Translations under genes and position numbers: made by a program
Shown here: positions 1 through 8,021 of the stretch, one piece after another
Layout: the number at the start of each line of letters is the position of its first letter
Numbering within the stretch: the first letter of the stretch is position 1
Assembly (NCBI GenBank): GCA_029259675.1
Contig: JAJDES010000257.1
Span: 1-10,776 of the forward strand
Length of the DNA: 10,776 nucleotides
Direction of reading: 5' to 3'
Origin: Planctomycetota bacterium
Lineage (GTDB): Bacteria > Planctomycetota > UBA1135 > GCA-002686595
Notes under the pieces: model-generated
Database searches by the model: none
The model's input: the letters and a program-made list of their open reading frames with translations, nothing else
Told to the model about the DNA's origin: nothing

Positions 1-203
1 TGGGCCGCATCCGGCGAGGATTCGTAGTAGAAGGCCAGCAAGATGCCGGTCACAATCTGCACGATGAACAAGTAGAGCGGCGTTCCTCCCAGGCAGAACC
101 ACCAGTGCTTTAGGTGGTTGGGAACGGGCTCGTTCGTAAGCGCTCGCACCTGCTCCCCATCAATGGGCAGCCTGTCGCGAAACCAATTGACGATTGCGCT
201 CAT
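1..203 (-). CDS. Cytochrome b (b/b6 type), N-terminal part, cut by window edge
   Basis: This is the membrane haem subunit of a cytochrome bc1/b6f-type complex, which oxidises quinol and passes electrons to the Rieske protein. Only 67 codons are in the window. The translation from the ATG at 203-201 has an amphipathic N-terminus (FRDRLPIDGEQV), then PNHLKHWWFCLGGTP at about residues 28-42, and the start of the first membrane helix with the family-typical QIVTGILLAFYY at 49-60. The haem-ligand histidines lie beyond the edge and cannot be checked. The start is set by the one-base overlap with the Rieske stop (TAATG), which implies translational coupling. Whether it is a short b6 form or a full-length b, or carries a fused cytochrome c domain, is not visible. 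Confidence 0.9.
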   Translation of the reverse strand, partial: MSAIVNWFRDRLPIDGEQVRALTNEPVPNHLKHWWFCLGGTPLYLFIVQIVTGILLAFYYESSPDAA

Positions 204-712
204 TAGGCTTTCTTGACTGACAGGAATTCCACCGGCACTTCAATCATCAACGACCCGCTATCCACACGCAGCGGATAGGCCGACAAATTCTGCTTCGCCT
301 CGGCCGGCGGCCCTGCCTTCGCGATCCCGTCGGAATCAAAGATTCCGTTGTGGCACGGACAAAAGAAGCGCTTCTCGTGACCCTGCCAGTGAACCTGACA
401 TCCCAAATGCGGACAGGTGCTCGAAAGTGCGATGTAGTCGTCGATGCCGCCGGACTTGGCCCGGCAGGCAACTGCAATCTTCTCACCCGAGGGAGCCCTG
501 TAGGTGATGGATTGGCCCGCAGAGAGCTCCTCAACCCTGGCGACGAATTGCCAACTCGCCCTGCGCTTGCGCGCCGGATACAGGAATCGCCCCGCCATTG
601 CGGCCACAGTCCCATAACCGAGCGCGAGGCTCCCGAACATGAACCCTGTGGTCATGCGGGTGAAGAAAGTCCTGCGATCGTGCCCGTCGCCGCCATTTGT
701 GTCAGCACTCAT
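203..712 (-). CDS. Rieske 2Fe-2S protein of a cytochrome bc-type complex
   Basis: A 169-residue iron-sulfur subunit that takes an electron from quinol at cytochrome b and hands it to a c-type cytochrome. It is membrane-anchored with its cluster domain outside the cytoplasm. The N-terminus has a twin-arginine-like RRTFFT at residues 13-18 followed by a hydrophobic stretch at about 22-41, an uncleaved Tat-type signal anchor as is usual for these proteins. Both cluster boxes are intact: CPHLGC at 100-105 and CPCHNG at 118-123. By family rule C100, H102, C118 and H121 bind the cluster, and C105 with C120 form the disulfide. A GPPAEAKQNLSAYP segment at 134-147 matches the closing Pro loop. It is co-transcribed with cytochrome b. 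Only a weak GAGA precedes the ATG; a perfect AGGAGG lies 29 bases further up. Confidence 0.95.
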   Translation of the reverse strand: MSADTNGGDGHDRRTFFTRMTTGFMFGSLALGYGTVAAMAGRFLYPARKRRASWQFVARVEELSAGQSITYRAPSGEKIAVACRAKSGGIDDYIALSSTCPHLGCQVHWQGHEKRFFCPCHNGIFDSDGIAKAGPPAEAKQNLSAYPLRVDSGSLMIEVPVEFLSVKKA

Positions 713-738
713 GGCACAGATTCTCGACGCCCTAACAC
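709..738 (-). promoter_or_regulatory. Possible 9-codon leader ORF overlapping the Rieske start
   Basis: A perfect AGGAGG (742-747, minus strand) lies 29 bases before the Rieske ATG, too far to serve it. Directly after it a GTG opens a frame of nine codons (MLGRRESVP) whose TGA overlaps the Rieske ATG as ATGA. This could couple translation of the Rieske gene to a leader. The spacing from AGGAGG to the GTG is only three bases, which is poor, so the arrangement may be chance. Confidence 0.2.
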
Positions 739-882
739 CAACCTCCTAGGGGCCGATAGCCTAGAACCGAGGGGGATTAGTGCGTAGGCAGCCAATCCTC
801 CCCAACCATCCCATCCGTACGCACCAGCGCGCAGCCGAGGCCACGCTGTCTAGCTAGAGCCCATCACGTCCGAATTAATGGA

Positions 883-2925
883 TCACTTGCGTCGAACCAG
901 CTGCACCTCGTGAGTGGACAACTTGCCTCGCTCAACAACAACCACTTGGTCGGGGACGGGCTCAAACCCGTCCAGCTGGGAAGAGTGGATTAGGTAGCGA
1001 CCGGGCTCACTGAAACTGACTCCACCACCGGTGAATGTGCTCACAATTTCGCCTTGACCATCCAAATGCTTGGGGCGATTCTCCCAAATATTCGAATTCC
1101 AATTACGAGGAGCAGGAATTGGGGTGGCTCCATCCGTGAATGAAAATTTCAGTTTGCACAAATGCCTCGCTTCAAAACTGAATTCATTCAGGCCCTCAAA
1201 CACCTCTAGCGATTCATTAAGCTTGACGTAATCCGATATGACAGGTTCATCGTCAATCGACTTCCCAGTTGCACTGAATATTTGATCGGTGATCACCAAG
1301 TTACCAGGTGGCGTAACAAATTCGAAATGCGATTCACCTTCCTTGCGCTTTACCACGGACTGAGAAGCATAATCTCCGGAATCAGAGCGCATGAGCCAAG
1401 CGATGGACTTCGTCTTTGCGCTCTCTCCTGTTGCTTGGTCAATCAAATTCACGACAACTGTCGCGGGTGGAGCCAATTTCACGTGAAACGGTAAGTCAGC
1501 CCCTGCGATCAAATCTACCAAGTAAGTATGCTCTGTGATTGCTCCAAGCTTCTTGTACGCGAATTCAAGGGCGTACCTTGCTTTGGGAACTTTCCCGAAG
1601 CTAAACGACCATGAATCATCACCACCACCACTAGCCAGCAAATCTCTGCTTTTGATTACTTCAGACCACCCTGGGTCATTGCCCAAATCCTGAATGCGCC
1701 AGGCTTTGATCCTGAATGCCGGGAGCTGCCAAGCAGCCGTCCCTGAAATCGTGCCGGCGAGTTCGAAGAGCTCGGCATCCACGTATGGGGACTCAAACTC
1801 TTCGTCTAGCTCGTCTTCTTCTGGCTCAATTAGTAGCAACTCATACTCACGATGAGCGCCGGCAACCACTTCAATTTCCGCTTCGCCAAGCAGATGGTCA
1901 AAGAATCGAACGATTGCGAAGTATTTCCCGGGTGGAACTCCAACCAGTTCAATTGGATCATCCTCGGATGTCCAGTATCCCTTCGTGACGCTCCGCGATT
2001 CCTGGAATGGCTTGCTGGTATGAAGCTCTACAACTGGATCCCATCCTCTCGACTCGATGTTCAGCACGCTCCTGTCACCAACGAGCGTAATGGTCACTGA
2101 GCCACCTGGATCAAGGCGAATTTCGCGCTCTCCTCCGGCAGTTGGAATAACTCCAATTGCTTTCCAAGCAAATCCGGGGCTATAGACGAAGAAGGCGATG
2201 TTCTCCCGCTTGAGTTCACTCGTTGATGGAAATACTTCAATGGGCGAGGTCACGCCGTTCAGTACAAGGCTTTGCGCGTAGATACGCCCTGGTAACTGTG
2301 GATTCTCAAACATCCAAGCGTCATAGCCGCGAACAACTTTGATGTCATCCAAGTGCTCGCCAGTTGACGCGCTCAGGACATTTAATCTTAGTGGATTAGC
2401 CCAATGAGCCCGAATAACGATCGGGTCCGAGTTTGAATTAAAATTCTGGTCGTCATCTTTGACATAGGCGCTACGCCCACCAATGACGAGATCAATAACG
2501 TGCAGCTCGGCAGAGCGATAAACTCGCAAGCTAAATCGCCCTTCCTTAACATCAGTTTCTCTTTCATTCCATCTCGAATCCTGTCTCCTAAGATCGAACT
2601 TCAGCTTCCCATCCAAGCCATGAAGCTCCTGGCCATCATCGGCGACAATAATCACGCTGCCCTGAATTAGCCTGCCCTTTGGCTTCTCCTTCACCTTCAG
2701 TTCGGGTTCGTGGGGCGCATCAATTGCTGCCCGCTCATCTTCAATTAATGCATTTTCGTCGGGCAATTGCATTTGACCAGAAGACTCTAAGCCAGTCACA
2801 ACTTGAGCGGGCTTGGGTTCGCTATCGGGATTGACTTCCTTGGCACTGCCCCCGTTGCCCGCAAAGCCGATATAGAGCAGCGCTGCAACGAGCAAAGTAA
2901 TCAGAGCGGTAACTGCGAGCTTCAT
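883..2925 (-). CDS. Exported protein of repeated beta-sandwich domains, function unknown
   Basis: A 680-residue protein I cannot assign to a named family. It begins MKLAVTALITLLVAALLYIG, a signal peptide or N-terminal anchor, then a charged, Pro/Glu-rich linker to about residue 85. The rest reads as a string of beta-rich modules. A 'P-x-G-x-Y' strand typical of carboxypeptidase-regulatory/prealbumin-like folds recurs at PPGKYFAIV (331-339), VPKARYALEF (446-455), PPGNLVITD (539-547) and EPGRYLIHS (640-648). An acidic stretch, EPEEDELDEEFE, sits at 367-378. No catalytic motif is visible. The ATG at 2925 is preferred over a GTG at 2985 because it opens the signal sequence and has AGGGAAG about eight bases upstream. 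Sampled blocks are AT-rich compared with the kinase. It probably acts in the periplasm or at the cell surface, for example as a binding or structural protein; that is inference. Confidence 0.8.
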   Translation of the reverse strand: MKLAVTALITLLVAALLYIGFAGNGGSAKEVNPDSEPKPAQVVTGLESSGQMQLPDENALIEDERAAIDAPHEPELKVKEKPKGRLIQGSVIIVADDGQELHGLDGKLKFDLRRQDSRWNERETDVKEGRFSLRVYRSAELHVIDLVIGGRSAYVKDDDQNFNSNSDPIVIRAHWANPLRLNVLSASTGEHLDDIKVVRGYDAWMFENPQLPGRIYAQSLVLNGVTSPIEVFPSTSELKRENIAFFVYSPGFAWKAIGVIPTAGGEREIRLDPGGSVTITLVGDRSVLNIESRGWDPVVELHTSKPFQESRSVTKGYWTSEDDPIELVGVPPGKYFAIVRFFDHLLGEAEIEVVAGAHREYELLLIEPEEDELDEEFESPYVDAELFELAGTISGTAAWQLPAFRIKAWRIQDLGNDPGWSEVIKSRDLLASGGGDDSWSFSFGKVPKARYALEFAYKKLGAITEHTYLVDLIAGADLPFHVKLAPPATVVVNLIDQATGESAKTKSIAWLMRSDSGDYASQSVVKRKEGESHFEFVTPPGNLVITDQIFSATGKSIDDEPVISDYVKLNESLEVFEGLNEFSFEARHLCKLKFSFTDGATPIPAPRNWNSNIWENRPKHLDGQGEIVSTFTGGGVSFSEPGRYLIHSSQLDGFEPVPDQVVVVERGKLSTHEVQLVRRK

Positions 2926-3330
2926 GATTTCTTCCCTGTCAACGAACGGCCAGCCGCACTTCGGCGCGGGTAGTGATCGAATCACGCCCCCCCCTACGAA
3001 TCCGTCCTCGACATTGTAAGAGCAAATCCAGACTTAATGGGGCATGCACACCATGGAGCGCCTTATGCATCCCCGTGCATCCTGCGAACTGGCTCAGCTC
3101 TCTCTGTTACGGCTTTGCTTGCGTAGTGGGCTTACCCAGTCACCAAGCATGGACGTGGCTGTTGATTCGTGTGCGATGCGGCCAAGACTGATCTAAGCGC
3201 ATATGCCGGCGATCAGGAGCTGAAATACATCGTTTCGCTTAAATTCGGAAGCGGGCAGTCAATGTGGCCAACAAGTCGAATTGGCAACTCCGACCGATAA
3301 CTAGGGAAGGTCGAGCCTCTCGGTTTGACG
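2926..3330. other. 405-base non-coding gap upstream of the exported protein
   Basis: No convincing gene on either strand; the 72-codon plus-strand frame at 2973-3191 has no recognisable features. Working back from the exported-protein ATG on the minus strand, the gap holds a ribosome binding site, a 13-bp dyad, a run of eight G, and a TACAAT (3013-3018) that could be a -10 box but has no good -35 at 16-18 bases. Two short hairpins (3236-3253 and 3267-3285, five base pairs each) lie nearer the kinase end. Neither has a T run, so neither is called a terminator. Confidence 0.5.
2973..2985. promoter_or_regulatory. 13-bp dyad, operator candidate
   Basis: GTGAT-CGA-ATCAC is a perfect inverted repeat with five-base arms and a three-base spacer, 48-60 bases before the ATG of the exported protein, where a repressor or activator could bind. 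It resembles a CRP half-site pair (GTGA/TCAC) but the spacing is five bases rather than six. Only one copy was noticed in the window. Confidence 0.3.
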
Positions 3331-6300
3331 CTAGCGGCCGAGTAGGTTGCGTACTTCGGCTTCTAGGGTGGCGAGCTCAAGGGCTGCTGCGAACACTCCT
3401 GTGACGCCGGCCACGCCGAGACTGCCTGCGCCCCGTTCATAGGCTCTTGCGGCCGCTTCAGAATCACCGAGTTCGTGCAAGGCCATGGCCTTGAATAGTT
3501 CAATTCCCGGTGAGAACTGATTGGTGCCCAAGGCGCGTGTTTCCTCGGCGAGAGTGAAATTCGCCATGGACTCCCGAAACAGACCCAAGCGAAGCTGCGC
3601 GGCGCCGGCCGCAACGTGAATCCATGCGATTTGGGGAGCGATCTCCGTCCGGATATTTTCGGGTGCATTCTCAATGTCCGTCAAGCGCTTGGCCGCCTCC
3701 TTAGCTCCGTCGAGAGCGGCAGCATATTCCGCTCCTGTCCGATCGGGCGACATGCTGATCGCAAGAGAACGATCCACAATACCCGTCAGCGAATTGGCGT
3801 CTGAACGGGCCAACAGAATCGCGGCGACGCGCTGCTCGGGTCGCAGGGACGAGTCTGCTTCCAGCGCTTCAACAACGGCGGCGGGGTGCACGCGGGTTTT
3901 CAATAGTTCGCCCACGCGCGCTTGCGCATCAACAAACCACCTGCGACGCCGAGCTGCGCCCCTGCGCTCTACTTGTCGCGAGAGAACTGAGCTTGCACTC
4001 ATCAAGCGCCGGCGACCATCCAGGCTCAAGCTCGCGATTGTTTGGCCATCTGGAGAAAAGGCCACAGCCGCTACGATTCCTTCATGGGCAGGGAAGGCCA
4101 AGATCTCGCCGCGATCAGGGCTCCAAAGACTGAGCGTGCCGTCCCAATTGGCCGAAACGATGCGGTTGCCGTCCGGCGATACGTCCAACCTTCCGGGTTG
4201 AGCATGTCCGGTGAATTGGTGCAGCACTTCCCCCGTTCCGACGTCCCGAACAAACAAGCTCTTGTCCCAAGCGTTGTAGGTGCTGTGAACCAAACGCTGT
4301 GAGTCCGGAAGAAATTTTGCATCGAGAACTCCGGGCAAGCCCCACTCTTGCCATAGGAGTTCACCCGTGGCGGTGTCGACGCAGGCCAGCCCGTGATCGT
4401 CCTTGAAGAAGGCGCGACCCTGCACCAAGCAACGCGAATCATCCGGAGAAAGACTGATGACTGTTGGTATCAATGGCAAAGCCACCTTCCATCCAATCTT
4501 GCCGGAAGACAACTCGACTTGACGAAGAGTTGGGATGGCTCCGACTCCTCCATTTTCCTGGGGCACCCCGGCCAGCAAGGCTCCGCCCGAGTTGCGCTGA
4601 AATGCACAGCACAGAATGAATATCTCCGTATCCAGCACCGCGCTTTGTTCGCCGGTATGAGGGTCCCAGCGCGAAATGCGCCCGGAAATCTCCCCCTCCC
4701 AAACACCATCCTCACCAAAGAACAGCCTGTTGACTGTGGCGTCGTCATAGGTCCACCGCGAGCACAAGTCCTCGCCCGTGTCCACATCAGTAACGGTGAA
4801 ATCATTGAGTCCGCGTCGCCATGCAATTCGTTCGCCATCGGGCGCAAAGGAAAGCAGGTAGGGCCGCATGTTTTGATGATTTAGACCCTCGAGAATGGTG
4901 TCCGTCGCTCCGGCCTGACCATCCCAAACGCGCAATGTGCGATCGCGCGAAGCGGAGATCAATCGATCACCGAGGGCGCTGAAGCCTATGGCGTAAACGT
5001 CTTCATCATGACCGCGCAGGATGTCCAACGACTGCCCGCTTTCTGAGTTCCAAAACCGGATGCCTCCCCATTTGCCGGACGAGACAATCCAGTTGAAACG
5101 CGGATGCCAACGAACTGCCTTAACGAGGCTCATGTGCCCCGCTAAGAGATTCAGACGCCGCCCCGATTCCAAGTCCCACGTGCGAACGAATCCATCGTCC
5201 GAACCTGACACGAGGCGCCGGCCGTCGGGCGCAAAATCAATTGCTTGAACTCCACCCCGATCACCATGTTCACGCAACATGCCGCGATCTGCATCCACAA
5301 CCTCCCCCGAGGCGTCCAAGTCAAGCCGAGTCGCAAGTTTTAGGTCGAGGATGCGAATGTGATGGTCTTGACCCGCAAGTGCCAGGGATTCACCGTCAGC
5401 CGAAAAAGCCAGGTCGTTGGTTGCGGCCGGGAGCTCTTGAGTTCGAACTTTAACTTGGTCGTAACTGTCCCAGAGAACGACACTTCCAGAATAGAACGAA
5501 GCCGTTGCGATCCAACGTCCGTTGGGGTGATAAGCAATGCGGCTGCCCATGGATGCAGCCTCAGTGATCAAGACGCCGCGCTGCGTGTCCCAAAGGCGCA
5601 GATTGCCCCCGTCGTCAATGGATGCGAGCCCATCGCCGGCGGGGGAGAAGGCCAAGTCGGTTACGGACTCCTCGTGACCTTCCAGTTCTTGTTCAAGTTG
5701 GCCCGATTCATAGTTCCAGATGCGAATGGCGTAATCCGCCGCGCCCGAGTCGCCCTCCATACCTCCCGCCCCGGCGACTTGCGGGCTGGCCTGACTAACG
5801 GAGAGTGCTTTGACAAAAGTTTCGCTACCGGTCAACGTCCGCAAACTGCCATCGGCGCGCTGATTCAGATACCGCCACTCCCAACCGCGCATGGCCTCGG
5901 GACACGCTGCGAGCCGTCGGCGCGCTTCGGAAGCACTACCGAATTCGAGCGCCGCGTAGGCAGCTCCGATATTGCCCACGTAACTCTGCCACAGCGCTTC
6001 CTTTTCATTCGCCAGCGCAACCTGCTCGCTTTCGAGGGCAAGCTCGCGATTGCGCTCGGCGCGATCGCGATTGGCTTCAGCACGGTCGCGCGCCCGGGCC
6101 GTTCGCTGTCGCTCCGCTTCAAGTTCGAGATTGGTCGCTTCCAACTCTCGGTTCGTGTTCTCAACGTCCTCTCGGGCACGGGTCTGGATGTAAGAAACAG
6201 CAACGAGTCCCGCGATCACAATCACGAAAATTGTCGCCAAGCTGGCCGCCATGGTCCGGTTGCGCTGCACCCACTTTTTGAATTCAAGCAGGGCACCGCG

Positions 6301-7278
6301 CTGGTAGGCCTGCACCACGCGGTTTTCGACATAGGCCTGCAAATCCTCAGCGAGCTCAAGCATGCCCGCATAGCGATCCTCGGGCTCGCGCGCCATGGCC
6401 CGTTCGCAGATGGCGCACAACTCGGGTGCAACCTTCGCAGCTTCAACTTCGATTGAATTGGGAGGGCCCGCGAGCAGCCTCATGAGCACCTCGCCCCCAT
6501 GGGCACTATCGCCCGCCGGCCGATAGGGAGGATGTCCCGTCAAAAGGTGATAGAGCATCGCACCAAGCGAGTAAACATCGGACCTGGGCCCCACGCGATC
6601 AATCTCGCCGCGCGCTTGCTCGGGCGCCATATAAGCAGGCGTACCCATCACATCACCGGCAAGTGTGTCGAGTTCGCCGCCTTGACTGGATTCCTCCTTG
6701 CGCGCGCTACTCATCACAGTTTGCAACGAGCCCGCATGTCCGGGTTCCGCAATCGGTTCATCGGCGACTAGCTTGGCCAGCCCCCAATCCATGACATAGG
6801 TTTCGCCAAACCTACCGACCATGACATTCGCAGGTTTGAGGTCGCGATGAATGACTCCGCGGTCGTGCGCGAAGCCCATCGCTTCACAAATCTTCTGCAG
6901 CACTCCGAGCGCACGTGTCACCGTCCAGCCGTCTTGGCCATCCCGCACGCGATCAAAGATCTCCTCTAAAGTGAGACCCTTGACCAGACGCATCGTGAAG
7001 TAGAGCCGCCCCTCTCCGTCCTGCCCCATGTCGTAGACAGGAATGATTCCGGGGTGATCGAGCTGGCCGGTTAGTTGCGCCTCGTCAGTGAAACGTCCCG
7101 ACAACTTGCTGTGCCGCGAGCCCCTGACCTCCGCTCCGCTTTCCGGCTCCGAGAGCAACACCTTCATGGCCAAGAAGCGCCGCATCTCGGGGTCTCGGAC
7201 ACGGTATATAACCCCCATGCCGCCCCGCGCGACCTCCTCCTCCACCTCATAACGCCCAAAGCGTGTCGATTCCGGCAT
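3331..7278 (-). CDS. Membrane Ser/Thr kinase with WD40 propellers and TPR-like C-terminus
   Basis: A PknB-type (Hanks) kinase of 1315 residues. The N-terminal catalytic domain has all key residues: glycine loop ARGGMG (17-22), Lys39 in AMKV, Glu66, HRDLKPAN (144-151), DWG in place of DFG (164-166), and GTPAYMAPE (212-220), so it should be active. The activation segment is long, with a roughly 30-residue Ser/Glu-rich insert before the GTP motif. A membrane helix (about 344-364) is followed by a Glu/Arg coiled coil (about 368-430). From about 515 to 1090 roughly 14 WD40-like blades can be counted, enough for two seven-bladed propellers. A basic linker (RRGAARRRRW) and a helical TPR-like end (about 1210-1285) follow. 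The sensor part probably lies outside the cytoplasm. The start is uncertain: the ATG at 7278 lacks a ribosome site, while an in-frame GTG at 7347 has GGGGGA six bases upstream and adds 23 residues. Confidence 0.92.
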   Translation of the reverse strand: MPESTRFGRYEVEEEVARGGMGVIYRVRDPEMRRFLAMKVLLSEPESGAEVRGSRHSKLSGRFTDEAQLTGQLDHPGIIPVYDMGQDGEGRLYFTMRLVKGLTLEEIFDRVRDGQDGWTVTRALGVLQKICEAMGFAHDRGVIHRDLKPANVMVGRFGETYVMDWGLAKLVADEPIAEPGHAGSLQTVMSSARKEESSQGGELDTLAGDVMGTPAYMAPEQARGEIDRVGPRSDVYSLGAMLYHLLTGHPPYRPAGDSAHGGEVLMRLLAGPPNSIEVEAAKVAPELCAICERAMAREPEDRYAGMLELAEDLQAYVENRVVQAYQRGALLEFKKWVQRNRTMAASLATIFVIVIAGLVAVSYIQTRAREDVENTNRELEATNLELEAERQRTARARDRAEANRDRAERNRELALESEQVALANEKEALWQSYVGNIGAAYAALEFGSASEARRRLAACPEAMRGWEWRYLNQRADGSLRTLTGSETFVKALSVSQASPQVAGAGGMEGDSGAADYAIRIWNYESGQLEQELEGHEESVTDLAFSPAGDGLASIDDGGNLRLWDTQRGVLITEAASMGSRIAYHPNGRWIATASFYSGSVVLWDSYDQVKVRTQELPAATNDLAFSADGESLALAGQDHHIRILDLKLATRLDLDASGEVVDADRGMLREHGDRGGVQAIDFAPDGRRLVSGSDDGFVRTWDLESGRRLNLLAGHMSLVKAVRWHPRFNWIVSSGKWGGIRFWNSESGQSLDILRGHDEDVYAIGFSALGDRLISASRDRTLRVWDGQAGATDTILEGLNHQNMRPYLLSFAPDGERIAWRRGLNDFTVTDVDTGEDLCSRWTYDDATVNRLFFGEDGVWEGEISGRISRWDPHTGEQSAVLDTEIFILCCAFQRNSGGALLAGVPQENGGVGAIPTLRQVELSSGKIGWKVALPLIPTVISLSPDDSRCLVQGRAFFKDDHGLACVDTATGELLWQEWGLPGVLDAKFLPDSQRLVHSTYNAWDKSLFVRDVGTGEVLHQFTGHAQPGRLDVSPDGNRIVSANWDGTLSLWSPDRGEILAFPAHEGIVAAVAFSPDGQTIASLSLDGRRRLMSASSVLSRQVERRGAARRRRWFVDAQARVGELLKTRVHPAAVVEALEADSSLRPEQRVAAILLARSDANSLTGIVDRSLAISMSPDRTGAEYAAALDGAKEAAKRLTDIENAPENIRTEIAPQIAWIHVAAGAAQLRLGLFRESMANFTLAEETRALGTNQFSPGIELFKAMALHELGDSEAAARAYERGAGSLGVAGVTGVFAAALELATLEAEVRNLLGR

Positions 7279-7414
7279 GATTCGGGAGAGCCTAACAGGT
7301 ACGCCCCGTGCGGCAATACGGAGCCAGGCGGCGACCGCGACCTGCACCTTGCGTCCCCCAGGGCCTCCCCGCCAATAACACTGCTGGAAGAATCAAGCCG
7401 CAGAGCGAGCGATT

Positions 7415-7470
7415 AAGAAAGACCGCCCCAGCTCATCATGCGTGGAGGGAACATGACTTGCCGGGGCGGC
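7415..7470 (-). terminator. Terminator-like hairpin downstream of hsp20
   Basis: On the minus strand, 23 bases after the hsp20 stop, CCGCCCC (7469-7463) can pair with GGGGCGG (7429-7423). Inside the 33-base loop TCATG (7456-7452) pairs with CATGA (7440-7436), giving two stacked stems separated by a six-by-six internal loop. TCTTTCTT (7422-7415) follows the outer stem after no gap, as in a Rho-independent terminator. The long loop makes it weaker than a classical one. It would separate hsp20 transcription from the kinase gene. Confidence 0.5.
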
Positions 7471-7492
7471 CCAAATTCGTAGCACGCAAGCT

Positions 7493-7960
7493 TTAGACAG
7501 TGCGTACCGGAATTTTTGTAGCAGGTGTCTTTTTGACTTTGTGAACCGTGACGGTAAAAACGCCTTTGTCGTAACTTGCTTCGATCATCTCCGAATCAGT
7601 GCGGGCGTTTTCGGGCAACTGAACCGTACGTTCGAATTTGCCGTACTGCGACTCAACGCAGCGAACCTCCTTGCCCATCTTCTCTACTTCCCATTTGCGT
7701 TCGCCCGAAATAAGAAGTTGATTCCCCATTGTTTCCAATTGGAAATCGTCTTCATCGAGACCGAGGCAATCCATCGTGATGCAAAAGCTCTCCTCCGTCT
7801 CAGCGACGTTGACGGCGGGCATCGGGCGCCCACGAAATAATTCGGGCAGATGGCTTGTGAAGCCATCATGGCCATTTCCCCAAAAACGACTCCAGAGGTC
7901 CTCCAAGTCTAAATTTGTGGGGGCAAGAGCTTCGCGCCGGCGCCAGGGGATAATGTTCAT
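7493..7960 (-). CDS. Small heat-shock protein, Hsp20/alpha-crystallin family
   Basis: A 155-residue ATP-independent holdase that binds unfolding cytoplasmic proteins and forms oligomers. The alpha-crystallin domain starts near MPAVNVAETEESF (47-59). It continues through ESQYGKFERTVQLP (103-116), the usual conserved strand, and ends with the family signature GVFTVTV (133-139). The C-terminal tail carries an I-x-V motif (IPV, 150-152) that in this family docks into a neighbouring dimer to build the oligomer. The N-terminal arm has an aromatic DLWSRFW segment (21-27) typical of bacterial class A proteins. Length is normal. The ATG has GGAGG at 7970-7974 with a nine-base spacer. It is transcribed away from the RNase gene, and its leader contains an exact 27-bp tandem duplication. 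No CIRCE element was seen. Confidence 0.95.
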   Translation of the reverse strand: MNIIPWRRREALAPTNLDLEDLWSRFWGNGHDGFTSHLPELFRGRPMPAVNVAETEESFCITMDCLGLDEDDFQLETMGNQLLISGERKWEVEKMGKEVRCVESQYGKFERTVQLPENARTDSEMIEASYDKGVFTVTVHKVKKTPATKIPVRTV

Positions 7961-8021
7961 TGTTATAATCCTCCGTCTGCTGCGAAATGGTTATCGGGCT
8001 TGCTGTCAGCTGGACCGCACA

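Noticed and set aside
781..823. Inverted TGCGTA/TACGCA around a 31-base loop between the exported protein and Rieske genes
   Set aside because: Short stem, long loop, and no T run on the minus strand; not called a terminator.
849..858. TCTAGCTAGA 10-bp palindrome just downstream of the exported-protein gene
   Set aside because: Single short palindrome with no repeat elsewhere noticed and no positional logic; chance is likely.
5359..6456. 365-codon plus-strand frame inside the kinase gene
   Set aside because: It lies antisense to the coiled-coil and first WD40 blades, shows no recognisable domain, and is explained by high GC codon structure of the kinase.
7964..7969. Perfect TATAAT on the plus strand
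   Set aside because: It sits between the hsp20 ribosome site and ATG, has no -35 at the right distance and no plus-strand gene nearby.
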